A stretch of 64,000 bases of DNA from Halobacterium noricense (GTDB taxonomy: Archaea; Halobacteriota; Halobacteria; Halobacteriales; Halobacteriaceae): NCBI RefSeq assembly GCF_021233435.1, contig NZ_CP089468.1, positions 992,001 to 1,056,000 of the forward strand. Reading direction: 5' to 3'. The notes beneath the pieces were generated by a model that was given only the letters and a program-made list of their open reading frames with translations, was not told where the DNA came from and made no database searches. The first letter of the stretch is position 1. The number at the start of each line of letters is the position of its first letter. The position numbers and the translations under genes are program-made. Shown piece after piece: positions 44,307 to 52,873 of the stretch.

Positions 44307-45305
44307 ACTACGATCGAAGGGCTAGAGAAGATACAGGAGAAACCGCGTATGACTTCCCCGCACGTCGTCTACGACCACCGAACCGTCACATTCTACGACG
44401 ACTACGTGTCTCTCGCCATTACAGACGGTCGGGTCGAAGCCGACTACGTGCTACCCGACAGAGATCGTGAGACGCCCCATGCGGAATACTTGTTCTCCGA
44501 CGAGTACGAAACCACGGGGGCAGAGCTACATCGAAAGCACGACGAGTGGCAACTTCACGTTCACTGTAAGAAGGAAAGAGAGTCGGACACGCCGGGACAG
44601 CCAACACCTGAGAACGGAACGGTTCTCGGGGTTGACCTCGGCGTGAACAACCTCGCTGTCGCCAGTACGGGCACGTTCTGGACGGGCGCGGAGTTCGACC
44701 ACTGGCGGCGCGAATACGAAAATCGGCGTGGCGACCTACAAGGGTGCGGGACGCGGTGGGCACACGAGAATATCCAGGCAGTCGGTCGGAAAGAAAAAGG
44801 CCGATTCAAGCAGACGCTTCACCGTATCAGAAACGAACTGATTGCAGAAGCCCGTGAAAACGGGTGTTCGGTGATTGCGTTCGAGGACTTAACCGATATC
44901 CGCGAGCGGACCGGGGCGTCGTGGGGGCACAAGTGGGCGTTCAACCGCCTCTACGAATATGTCGAATACAAGGCCGCAGAGTACGGTATCACAGTGGAGC
45001 AGGTTACCCCGGAAAACACGTCGCGGCGGTGTTCACACTGTGGGTTCACCCACCCGGACAACCGCGACGGCGAAGCGTTCGAGTGCTTGAAGTGCGGGTA
45101 CGATAGCCACGCCGACTACAACGCGGCCAAGAATATCGGTTTGCGGTATCTTCGTCGCAACCAAACCGGGGGCGACGAAGGCGCACCCTTGGGCGTGCGC
45201 TTGAACAGCGGGACGCTGAACGTGAACGGTGACTATGAATCACCTGCCGAGGTTTCGGCTAGAACGGGAGTTCATGCTGAATCCCACCCGTTTACGGGTG
45301 GCTAG
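44307..45305 (+). pseudogene. tnpB: 5'-truncated tnpB remnant (RuvC part intact)
   Basis: The frame is open from the base after the AEC stop codon to TAG 45303-45305. The first ATG (44349) gives 318 residues; codons before it also look TnpB-like ([10 protein letters not shown]), which indicates that the gene once continued upstream. About 100 N-terminal residues of a full TnpB (wedge/HTH) are missing. The RuvC Asp ([11 protein letters not shown]), Glu ([11 protein letters not shown]) and Asp (HADYNAAKN), and the zinc finger (CSHCGFTH...ECLKCGYD) are present. It is not closely related to the copy at 35794. Lying between convergent AEC and DHH genes, it is probably inactive for RNA-guided cutting, although a shortened product could be made. 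Confidence 0.8.
45284..45301 (+). ncRNA. Right-end hairpin / guide RNA 3' end of the tnpB remnant
   Basis: Arms CCACCCG (45284-45290) and CGGGTGG (45295-45301) with loop TTTA form a hairpin at the extreme end of the remnant, inside its last codons. This is the position of the omega RNA terminal stem in the family. The element ends within a few bases of the stop of the DHH gene (45307). Confidence 0.5.
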
Positions 45306-45306
45306 C

Positions 45307-46764
45307 TCAACTGCCGTTCGAGCCGCTGGAACTCTCGGACTCGACGCCCATCGCGTCGAAGAGCTTCTGCGTGACGGCTTCCTCGGTCAGCGACAGCAGG
45401 GTCTCGCGGTTCTCCTCGGTGGCTTCGATACCCGTGAAGATGCCGAGCGGGATTTCGGCGGACGCCTGCGTGGAGTGGCCGGCGGCCTCGCCGATGTTTT
45501 CGAAGGCGTCGCCGAGCACGCGGCCGATGTTCAGCCGGATGTCCTTCGAGCGCGCGGCCAGGTAGATGGTGTCCTCGACGATGCCGAACACCGCGGTCGT
45601 CGTGATGCCTTCGAGGTTCAGCAGTTGGGAGGCGGCCTGCGAGAGCGCGTCCCGGTCGCTGATGAACCCCGCGTTCGAGACGAGGTGGCTGCCCTGGACT
45701 TCGCGGTTGGCGATGGCTTCCGCGAGCACGTCCAGCGTCTCCGGGCTCATGTTCGGCGACTCCACCTGTTCGAGGGTGTCGTGGTCCGCGAACGGGTAGA
45801 GGTACGCCGCCGCGGTGAGGTCCGCGGGCGTCGTGTCCCGGCGGAAATCCAGCGTTTCGGCGCGAATCCCGTACAGGAGCGCGGTTGCGACCTCCTGGCT
45901 CACGGAGAGGTCGAACTCCTGGATGTACTTCGTGAGAATCGTCGAGGTCGCGGAGACGTTCGGGCGCACGTCCGCGAACTCCGCGTCGAACTCCTCGTCG
46001 ACCTCGTAGTGGTCGAGGAAGATGTCGACCTCGCGTTCGAGCGACACCTCGCCGGCCTTCGCCGGGTCGACGAGCGCGACCGTGTCGTAGTCGTCGATGG
46101 CGACGTCCTCGTACGGCGTCAACTCGATGTCGAGGAGGTTGACGAACGCGCGGTTCTCCTGGTGGCCGATGTCCCCGAAGTAGAGGATGTCCGCTGCCAC
46201 GCCGAGGTGGTCCGCGATGGCCTTCAGCGCGGCCGCTGCGGCGATGGAGTCCGGGTCGGGGTTGTCGTGCGTGACGATGGCCAGCCGGTTCTCGGTGCCT
46301 CCGATGACCTCCGCGAGCTGGCGGGCCTTGTACTCCAGTTCGCCGGATTCAAGCGCGCGCAGCGCCGCGTCCGCGATGACGGAGGAGGGGTTGATGACGA
46401 CGTCCGCGCCCAGCTCCGTGAGCTCGTCGCTGGTCACGGGGTCGCTGGCGCGCACGACGACGAACTGCTCGTCGTCGCGCTCGCGGATGTTCGCGACCGC
46501 GGCTTCGTTCGCTTCGACGTCAGAGGCCATGATGAGGACGACGTCACGGTCCGAGACCAGTCCCGCGACCTCCTCGTCGCGGATGTCCGCGACCTGCGCG
46601 TTCAAGTCCTGGTCGCGCAGCGCCTCCACGCGGGCCTCGTCGCGGTCCACGATGAGGACGTCCTTGCCTCGTTCGACCAACTCCTCGGCGACGGCGTGGC
46701 CGACGCTCCCGCAGCCAAGAATGGCGTACGTGGACATCGAGGAGATGGTTGCCCGGCTGCTCAT
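45307..46764 (-). CDS. TrkA-N / DHH phosphoesterase fusion protein
   Basis: A 485-residue protein. N-terminal Rossmann RCK/TrkA-N domain (STYAILGCGSVGHAVAEEL; residues about 10-130, with IVDRDEARVEAL), then a DHH phosphoesterase domain (VTHDNPDPDSIAAAAALKAI, ALVDPAKAG, FLDHYEVDEEF: the DHH motif is written D-H-Y) and a C-terminal DHHA1 domain (EIPLGIFTG...). This architecture occurs in many haloarchaea and probably acts on cyclic dinucleotides or nanoRNA, with NAD-linked regulation; the target is not known. The changed third residue of DHH (Tyr for His) is notable. A minus-strand TATA-like box (AAGGTTAAG, about 46790-46798) supports start ATG 46764. The tnpB remnant ends against its stop. Confidence 0.87.
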   Translation of the reverse strand: MSSRATISSMSTYAILGCGSVGHAVAEELVERGKDVLIVDRDEARVEALRDQDLNAQVADIRDEEVAGLVSDRDVVLIMASDVEANEAAVANIRERDDEQFVVVRASDPVTSDELTELGADVVINPSSVIADAALRALESGELEYKARQLAEVIGGTENRLAIVTHDNPDPDSIAAAAALKAIADHLGVAADILYFGDIGHQENRAFVNLLDIELTPYEDVAIDDYDTVALVDPAKAGEVSLEREVDIFLDHYEVDEEFDAEFADVRPNVSATSTILTKYIQEFDLSVSQEVATALLYGIRAETLDFRRDTTPADLTAAAYLYPFADHDTLEQVESPNMSPETLDVLAEAIANREVQGSHLVSNAGFISDRDALSQAASQLLNLEGITTTAVFGIVEDTIYLAARSKDIRLNIGRVLGDAFENIGEAAGHSTQASAEIPLGIFTGIEATEENRETLLSLTEEAVTQKLFDAMGVESESSSGSNGS

Positions 46765-46981
46765 GATGTCCACGGATAGCGGAGGCCGTCACTTAACCTT
46801 CCCGACCTGTCGCCAGCCAACCGCCGATTCCGGCCGCGGAGTGGCTCACTACCGCGTTTTCGGACGCCAGTTTCGTGGAGGCGGCCGGGGCTCGCTGGCG
46901 GCCGAATCCGGGTGCCGTCGCGGGACTCTCGTCTCGAATCAGAACGTATTTGAGTCGCAGCGTCGAACGATGGGATGCGTT

Positions 46982-47055
46982 GGGCCGGTAGCTCAGTTTG
47001 GCAGAGCGACGGACTCTTAATCCGTCGGTCGCGTGTTCAAATCGCGCCCGGCCCG
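46982..47055 (+). tRNA. tRNA-Lys (CTT)
   Basis: A 74-base cloverleaf: acceptor GGGCCGG pairing with CCGGCCC (47048-47054), discriminator G, D-arm with AGCTCAGTTTGGCAGAGC, anticodon stem ACGGA/TCCGT with loop CTCTTAA (anticodon CTT at 47016-47018), and T-arm GCGTG-TTCAAAT-CGCGC. No intron and no encoded CCA. The 3' end, with 20 bases of flank, is repeated 159 bases downstream. Confidence 0.95.
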
Positions 47056-47075
47056 CTACTCTACTACGACGACCG
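47041..47075 (+). repeat. Direct repeat copy 1 (3' end of tRNA-Lys and flank)
   Basis: A 35-base stretch, starting in the T-arm and including the acceptor 3' strand, is repeated exactly at 47200-47234. Looser similarity continues for about 30 bases after both copies. The layout looks like attL/attR with only about 125 bases between, a remnant of an integrated element or a local duplication. Confidence 0.75.
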
Positions 47076-47199
47076 TGAGCGGCTGTCATGTCGCTCGCAT
47101 CGTCTCTCGCGTGTCGCAGGCAAGCGATTTGAACGAGACGAGTCGCAGCCCGCACAGTGAGCGGAGCGAACGAGCAGGAACGTCTCGGCGTAGTTCACC

Positions 47200-47234
47200 A
47201 TCGCGCCCGGCCCGCTACTCTACTACGACGACCG
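47200..47234 (+). repeat. Direct repeat copy 2 (tRNA-Lys 3' end duplicate)
   Basis: Exact match to 47041-47075. Before it, GCGTAGTTCACC mimics the T-arm GCGTGTTCAA, so the homology reaches further into the tRNA. No anticodon arm is present, so it is not a functional tRNA. Confidence 0.75.
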
Positions 47235-47563
47235 CGAGCTACGGCCGTGTCACTCGCGTCGTTCTTCGCTTCTGCCAGTCACCCCATTCTAGTGACCTAA
47301 CTGTGGTTGTGTCGGTGGTCCAGAGTGTATTGTCCAGAGTTAACATACCTGCCAGACGACGCACTCTACCGTTTCGGATAGCACTCCGTTAGCCGTCGCG
47401 GGGTTTTCACTGAGTCACTTACATCCTCCGTCTCTGCCGACCGTTTGTTTATTTCAAATGTCGAAATAGATAGAAACCCGAAATACCTATCATACATCTT
47501 AATATTTGTCGAAACGACTTAACGTCACCCCCTCCTCTGAAGAATAAGAACACGTTGCCGCTT
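47235..47563. other. Non-coding, AT-rich promoter region of the HalX regulator
   Basis: No gene seen. From 47440 the sequence becomes AT-rich (ATACATCTTAATATTTGTCG around 47490-47510), which may hold the TATA element of the regulator at 47564; the word TGTCGAAA occurs twice (about 47459 and 47507). Confidence 0.5.
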
Positions 47564-48178
47564 ATGGACCGAGAAACCCCACCAGTGGTCCTCGTCGTCG
47601 ACGACGAGAAGGACCTCGCCGACCTGTTCACCGCGTGGCTCTCCGCCGACTACACCGTGCGGACCGCCTACAGCGGGCAATCGGCGCTCGATTCACTCGA
47701 CGACTCAATCGACGTCGTCCTGCTGGACCGCCGCATGCCGGACCTCTCCGGGGACGCCGTGCTCGCGGAGGTCCGCGAGCGCGGCCTCGACTGCCGGGTG
47801 GCGATGGTGACCGCCGTCGACCCGGACTTCGACATCGTCGAGATGGGGTTCGACGCGTACCTCACGAAGCCCGTGACGAGCGACGACATCCACGACGTCG
47901 TGGAGACGCTACTGGCGCGCAAACACCACGACGCCGCGGTCCAGCGGTACTTCCAGTTGGTCACGAAGCGCGCCGCGCTGGAAGCCGAGTACGGCGACGG
48001 CGTCGTCAACGACCCGAAGTACGAGGCCCTGCAGGCCGAAATAGAATCGTTGGAGCGCGAGGTGGACGAACTCGCCAGCGAGTTCGACAGCGACGACTTC
48101 GAGGTCGAACTTCGCCGCATCGAGCAGGACGCCGGCGACGACGTCAGTGACGCCGACACCGACGGGGGGAGCGTCTGA
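47564..48178 (+). CDS. HalX-domain response regulator
   Basis: A 204-residue protein: receiver domain (VVLVVDDEKDLADLF, VVLLDRRMPDLSGD with phospho-Asp about residue 52, AMVTAV, YLTKPV) followed by a HalX domain (RKHHDAAVQRYFQLVTKRAALEAEYGDGVVNDPKYEALQAEIESLEREVDEL), a coiled-coil output domain special to haloarchaea. No histidine kinase is next to it, so it is an orphan here. ATG 47564 chosen instead of TTG 47555. The output of HalX is not known; the lack of a DNA-binding domain suggests protein-protein signalling. Confidence 0.92.
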   Translation: MDRETPPVVLVVDDEKDLADLFTAWLSADYTVRTAYSGQSALDSLDDSIDVVLLDRRMPDLSGDAVLAEVRERGLDCRVAMVTAVDPDFDIVEMGFDAYLTKPVTSDDIHDVVETLLARKHHDAAVQRYFQLVTKRAALEAEYGDGVVNDPKYEALQAEIESLEREVDELASEFDSDDFEVELRRIEQDAGDDVSDADTDGGSV

Positions 48179-48324
48179 TTCTCGGTATCGAGGAACGCGT
48201 CTCGACGCCCTCGACGCGGTGCTGAAAGGCAGATTCGTTCCCGGGACTGCGTCCCTCGCGCGCGGCGGTGCGCGGCTCGAACTCCAGGGCCTGCTGGACG
48301 ACGAACGTGACGGCGAACGCGAGT

Positions 48325-48334
48325 AGTTTTAAGC
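48325..48334 (+). promoter_or_regulatory. TATA-like box of the UspA gene
   Basis: AGTTTTAAGC is about 28 bases before the ATG at 48358, consistent with a leaderless message. The rest of 48179-48357 shows no gene. Confidence 0.55.
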
Positions 48335-48357
48335 CCCTGTCGGGCGTCGTGGCGAAC

Positions 48358-48777
48358 ATGTACCGCGTGTTGGTACCGGTTGACGACGACGTAGACCGTG
48401 CGCTCGCGCAGGCTCGATACGTGGCAAACCTGCCCGACGCCGCCGAAAACGTCGAAGCTATCGTACTGTTCGTGTTCACTGGCGACAGCGAAGAGCTCCC
48501 CGAGGACGTCCAGCAGTTCAAGTCCGCGAGCCGCGTCCAGTCGGTGCGGCGCGCACAGGAGTTCCTCGAAGACGCGGGTATCGACGTTCAGGTTCGGGAC
48601 GACTCCGGGGACACCACCGACGACATCATCGCAGACGCCGACGAGTACGACGTCGACGCCATCGTGCTCGGCGGGCGGAAGCGCTCGCCCGCGGGGAAGG
48701 CCATCTTCGGCAGCGTCACGCAGTCGGTCATCCTGAACGCCGACCGCCCGGTCGTCGTGACCGGCGAAGAAACCTGA
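48358..48777 (+). CDS. Universal stress protein UspA family
   Basis: A 139-residue UspA-domain protein: [72 protein letters not shown]. The ATP-binding G-x2-G-x9-G-S/T motif is present as [20 protein letters not shown]-binding stress/regulatory role; partners unknown. Single gene with its own TATA-like box. Confidence 0.93.
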   Translation: MYRVLVPVDDDVDRALAQARYVANLPDAAENVEAIVLFVFTGDSEELPEDVQQFKSASRVQSVRRAQEFLEDAGIDVQVRDDSGDTTDDIIADADEYDVDAIVLGGRKRSPAGKAIFGSVTQSVILNADRPVVVTGEET

Positions 48778-48843
48778 ATGCGGCCTGTTATCGCGAGAAT
48801 CGCATTACCGTAACGCATTTTTCGGCCGTCGCGTCCCCCAGAC

Positions 48844-48966
48844 ATGGCGTTCGAAACGTACGAATGCCAGGCGTGTGGCGACGAGTTCAAGGCGTTCGAG
48901 GACTCGAAGGCAGCCGCCAACGGGTACTGCAGTCCGCGCTGCGAAGTCGACGGAAAAGGACGCTGA
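48844..48966 (+). CDS. Small zinc-finger protein (40 residues)
   Basis: MAFETYECQACGDEFKAFEDSKAAANGYCSPRCE: a CxxC...CxxxC site (Cys8, Cys11, Cys29, Cys33) typical of the tiny zinc-finger proteins abundant in haloarchaea. A TATA-like ATTTTTCGG (about 48818-48826) lies about 25 bases before the ATG. Function unknown. Confidence 0.75.
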   Translation: MAFETYECQACGDEFKAFEDSKAAANGYCSPRCEVDGKGR

Positions 48967-48990
48967 GCGGCCAGCGCGGCGCTGGCTACG

Positions 48991-50490
<1,500 letters not shown>

Positions 50491-50648
50491 GTAAACCGTC
50501 GCGTCGCCGGTGGCAAAAACGTTCCGAGATTGGTCGAACGTGCGTGAACCACTCCCGTGGCTACCCCAGTCCCAGCACGTCCATGTATCGCCGCCACAGT
50601 ATCCCACGAACGAACAGCGAACGATGGTTCGGCCGACGAACGTCATAA

Positions 50649-50662
50649 TATACGCGCGTATA
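50649..50662. promoter_or_regulatory. Perfect 14-base palindrome between guaB and DUF5794 operon
   Basis: TATACGCGCGTATA is its own reverse complement. It lies in the 306-base divergent intergenic region (50491-50796), about 160 bases before guaB and 135 before the small ORF. It could be a dimeric regulator site; nothing else is coding there. Confidence 0.4.
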
Positions 50663-50763
50663 CCGTCGTATCCCCGACTATCGTTCACTTGTCCCGACGA
50701 ACAGTAGTTCGGTACTTAAAGACAGGTTTTGGTCCTCCATCCTATGTGGCCGCCTCTCACGCA

Positions 50764-50772
50764 ATCTTTATG
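50764..50772 (+). promoter_or_regulatory. TATA-like box for the 50797 ORF
   Basis: TCTTTATGC is centred about 29 bases before ATG 50797, so that ORF would be the first one read on a leaderless transcript. Confidence 0.55.
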
Positions 50773-50796
50773 CGTACGACCCTAATGGTTGTACAT

Positions 50797-50982
50797 ATGG
50801 ACTCCATCAGTCCCGAGGTAGTGCGTACCGCCGGCAACCACACCGTCGACTCCGACGCACGCACATTTTTCGGCAAACTGATGGACACATTCTGGCTCGG
50901 AACGCCGGCACTCGCGCTCTCGACGCCGCGCGCGTCCCCGCATCGCCGGGCCAACCAAAGTTCGTGTAGGTCAGGCCGGTAG
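50797..50982 (+). CDS. Small ORF (61 residues) leading the DUF5794/DUF5795 genes
   Basis: MDSISPEVVRTAGNHTVDSDARTFFGKLMDTFWLGTPALALSTPRASPHRR... The ATG coincides with the predicted leaderless start from the TATA box at 50764-50772 and the stop lies three bases before the DUF5794 ATG. The middle (FFGKLMDTFWLGTPALALS) could be an amphipathic or short membrane helix; the C-terminus is Arg/Ser-rich. No known family. It may be a real small protein or a leader whose translation feeds the downstream gene. Confidence 0.5.
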   Translation: MDSISPEVVRTAGNHTVDSDARTFFGKLMDTFWLGTPALALSTPRASPHRRANQSSCRSGR

Positions 50983-50985
50983 TTC

Positions 50986-51876
50986 ATGAGTAGCTCACGC
51001 CACCCCGTCGCCCTCCGCCTAGAGCAACGCGTAGGCGGCGACACGCGGCTACTCGCTACCGTTATGCTGCTCCCGCTCGTGGACGGCATCTTCGCCGCCC
51101 TCGTGCTCGCGGGCGAACTCGACACGTACGTCGGCATCGCCCAGATCGGGCTGCTGGTCTTCGGCGGGAGCGCGACGCTCGCGGTCATCCTCGCGGAGAT
51201 GGACGAGGACCCGCGCTCGCAAGCCATCACCGTCCTCGTCGTCGGCACGCCGCTGATACTCGTCGCCGCCGCCGAAGCAGCGCTCGCGCCCACCATCGCG
51301 ACCATCGTCGACATCCCGACGTTCGAGCGCTTCGCCGCCATCGTCATCCTCGCCATCGCCGCGAAGACCGCCAGCTCCACCATCGGCGACTACCTGCCCT
51401 CCCCCAGCATCATCATCGGCCTCGGATTCGTCGCGAGCGTCCAGCCCGCAGGCGCTGAACTCGTGTTGAAATCCGACCCCGTGTTGATGCTGCGCGCCGC
51501 GGCCGCTGGCGGCGTCGCCGTCGGCTTCGCGCTCGCGGTCGTCGCGCTCCAGCCGTACCTCCGTCAGGTCGTCGACATCGACCGCTTCCGGTTCGGGAGC
51601 GCCGTCGCGCTCGGCACGCTCGCGCTCTCCGTGTTCGGGCTCGTGCCCTCGCAGTCCCCGCTGGTCGTCTTCGCCGTCGCCGGCCTGCTCGCGTTCGACC
51701 CCGAGGAAGCCGACATCGACACCCCGGACGTCCCGCCGACCGTCGACGACGGGCCCAACGGCGCCGCCGCACAGCCCGCGACGCCTGACGGCGGCAGCGA
51801 CCCCGACGAGGGCGACGAAGCCGCCTACGGCTATCCCGGCGAGGACGGCGCGGAAGAACGCGCCCCCTGGCTGTAA
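50986..51876 (+). CDS. Membrane protein, DUF5794-like
   Basis: A 296-residue protein with about seven hydrophobic segments (LLATVMLLPLVDGIFAALVLAG, GIAQIGLLVFGGSATLAVILAE, AITVLVVGTPLILVAAAEAAL and more) and a long acidic/Pro-rich C-terminal tail (from about residue 245). It starts with a conserved-looking HPVALRLEQRVGGDTRLLATVM. The haloarchaeal DUF5794 family is usually followed by the small zinc protein DUF5795, as here. Function unknown. Confidence 0.85.
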   Translation: MSSSRHPVALRLEQRVGGDTRLLATVMLLPLVDGIFAALVLAGELDTYVGIAQIGLLVFGGSATLAVILAEMDEDPRSQAITVLVVGTPLILVAAAEAALAPTIATIVDIPTFERFAAIVILAIAAKTASSTIGDYLPSPSIIIGLGFVASVQPAGAELVLKSDPVLMLRAAAAGGVAVGFALAVVALQPYLRQVVDIDRFRFGSAVALGTLALSVFGLVPSQSPLVVFAVAGLLAFDPEEADIDTPDVPPTVDDGPNGAAAQPATPDGGSDPDEGDEAAYGYPGEDGAEERAPWL

Positions 51877-51921
51877 GCCAGCGAGGAGAAGTCTTTAGCC
51901 GCCCGCGGCCGTCCCGCCGGT

Positions 51922-52146
51922 ATGTCCGACAACCGCGTCGTCGAAGGCCGCATGGTCACCCCGAAGAAACTCGCGGAGCTCGTCGAAGGCGAGTCCGTGA
52001 TGGACGCCGAACCCATCGAGGACGCCGACCGCGACTGCCCCGAGTGCGGCGGCGACGTCATCTCCGTCGGCTACATGCCGTCGGTGACGGAGTTCGTCAC
52101 CGGCTACAAGTGCCAGGACTGCGAGTGGAGCGCCCGCGAGGACTAA
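51922..52146 (+). CDS. Small zinc protein, DUF5795-like
   Basis: A 74-residue protein: MSDNRVVEGRMVTPKKLAELVEGESVMDAEPIEDADRDCPECGGDVISVGYMPSVTEFVTGYKCQDCEW. The CPEC...CQDC pairs make a zinc ribbon. It pairs with the DUF5794 membrane protein in haloarchaea; 45 bases separate the genes. Its stop overlaps the convergent gene at 52143 by four bases. Confidence 0.85.
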   Translation: MSDNRVVEGRMVTPKKLAELVEGESVMDAEPIEDADRDCPECGGDVISVGYMPSVTEFVTGYKCQDCEWSARED

Positions 52147-52349
52147 CGACTCCAGCGCACGTCCTCGACTTCGTCGCCGCTCGCGACGACGTGCCCGACC
52201 ACTTCGCCGTCCCCGCAGTCCTGGACGTCGATTCGCTCGTAGGCCTCCGCGACGACCTCGCGGAGGTCCGCGTCCAGCGCTTCTGCTTCCTCGACGCCGA
52301 GTCGCATCTTCCCGCCGATTTCCCGTACTACGATGGGGTACTCGGTCAT
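52143..52349 (-). CDS. Small hypothetical protein
   Basis: A 68-residue acidic protein, MTEYPIVVREIGGKMRLGVEEAEALDADLREVVAEAYERIDVQDCGDGEVVGHVVASGDEVEDVRWSR. A beta-alpha-beta pattern is likely; no metal site. Start chosen at ATG 52349, since upstream codons are Arg-rich shadow. Convergent with DUF5795. Function unknown. Confidence 0.7.
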   Translation of the reverse strand: MTEYPIVVREIGGKMRLGVEEAEALDADLREVVAEAYERIDVQDCGDGEVVGHVVASGDEVEDVRWSR

Positions 52350-52386
52350 GCCTCGGCGTTCGCTCTCGGCCCGGAAAGGCCAATCG

Positions 52387-52601
52387 CTACGTGCGAACCT
52401 CGTAGTGCGCGACCGTCTCCTCGTAGCGCGCGAGCAGCGCCTCGGCACGGTCGGGAACGTGTGCAGTCTCGTAGTCCTCGCCCGTGTCGCGGCGCAACAC
52501 CTCGAAACTCTCCAAGTCCGGGATCACCGCTCGGTCACGAACGTCTCGTACTCGTCGGCACCGGCGGGCTCGGTCCACCCACGCCACACACGTGCGATTA
52601 C
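52387..52601 (-). pseudogene. Decayed antibiotic-biosynthesis-monooxygenase-like gene
   Basis: Two frames must be joined. From 52601 leftwards one frame reads VIARVWRGWTEPAGADEYETFVTER and stops (TGA at about 52524); the next frame continues VIPDLESFEVLRRDTGEDYETAHVPDRAEALLARYEETVAHYEVRT to the stop at 52387. Together they resemble a haloarchaeal ABM-fold protein (usual N-terminus M-I-A-R-x-W-x-G-W-T), with one base lost at about 52524-52530, the start codon changed to GTA, and probably about 30 residues missing in the middle. It lies just before tRNA-Trp, a recombination hot spot. Confidence 0.6.
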
Positions 52602-52695
52602 GCGCTCGAATACGGGCGGGTGGCCCTTGTCGGTGGTGAACTGAGACGCCGAATCGAAACGCACTTAGGACAAATCACCGTACGGAGGAATGCGA

Positions 52696-52872
52696 GGGGC
52701 TGTGGCCAAGCCAGGAATGGCGACTGACTCCAGAGGCCACGCGCCCGGGACGAAATTCCAGACTGGTATACCGAGCGGCCGACTGATCATCGGTCCGCGA
52801 CGACGACCCTCTGGAGTTCCGAGGCGCACCGGAGATATCAGTCGATCGGGGGTTCAAATCCCTCCGGCCCCA
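52696..52872 (+). tRNA. tRNA-Trp (CCA) with a 103-base intron
   Basis: Acceptor GGGGCTG (52696-52702) pairs with CGGCCCC (52865-52871), discriminator A. Anticodon CCA at 52730-52732; exon 1 ends near 52733 and exon 2 starts near 52837. The intron acts as a box C/D guide RNA in haloarchaea: TCTGGAGT (52810-52817) is complementary to the anticodon loop ACTCCAGA (52727-52734), and ACTGGTAT (52762-52769) pairs with ATATCAGT (52835-52842) with one wobble. These fit the known guides for methylation at C34 and U39. The 3' end is the attachment site of a 3.4-kb element. Confidence 0.95.
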
Positions 52873-52873
52873 T
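52848..52873 (+). repeat. attL: 26-bp tRNA-Trp 3' end direct repeat
   Basis: GGGGGTTCAAATCCCTCCGG plus CCCCAT, the T-arm and acceptor 3' end, is repeated exactly at 56243-56268 next to an integrase gene. This is the chromosome-side copy that keeps the tRNA whole. Confidence 0.9.

Noticed and set aside
47041-47234. A second tRNA at 47200
   Set aside because: Only the T-arm-like and acceptor 3' part is present; no D-arm or anticodon arm.
50757-51383. Minus-strand 208-residue frame over the DUF5794 start
   Set aside because: Ser/Thr/Ala-rich shadow opposite a membrane protein gene with clear helices and promoter on the plus strand.
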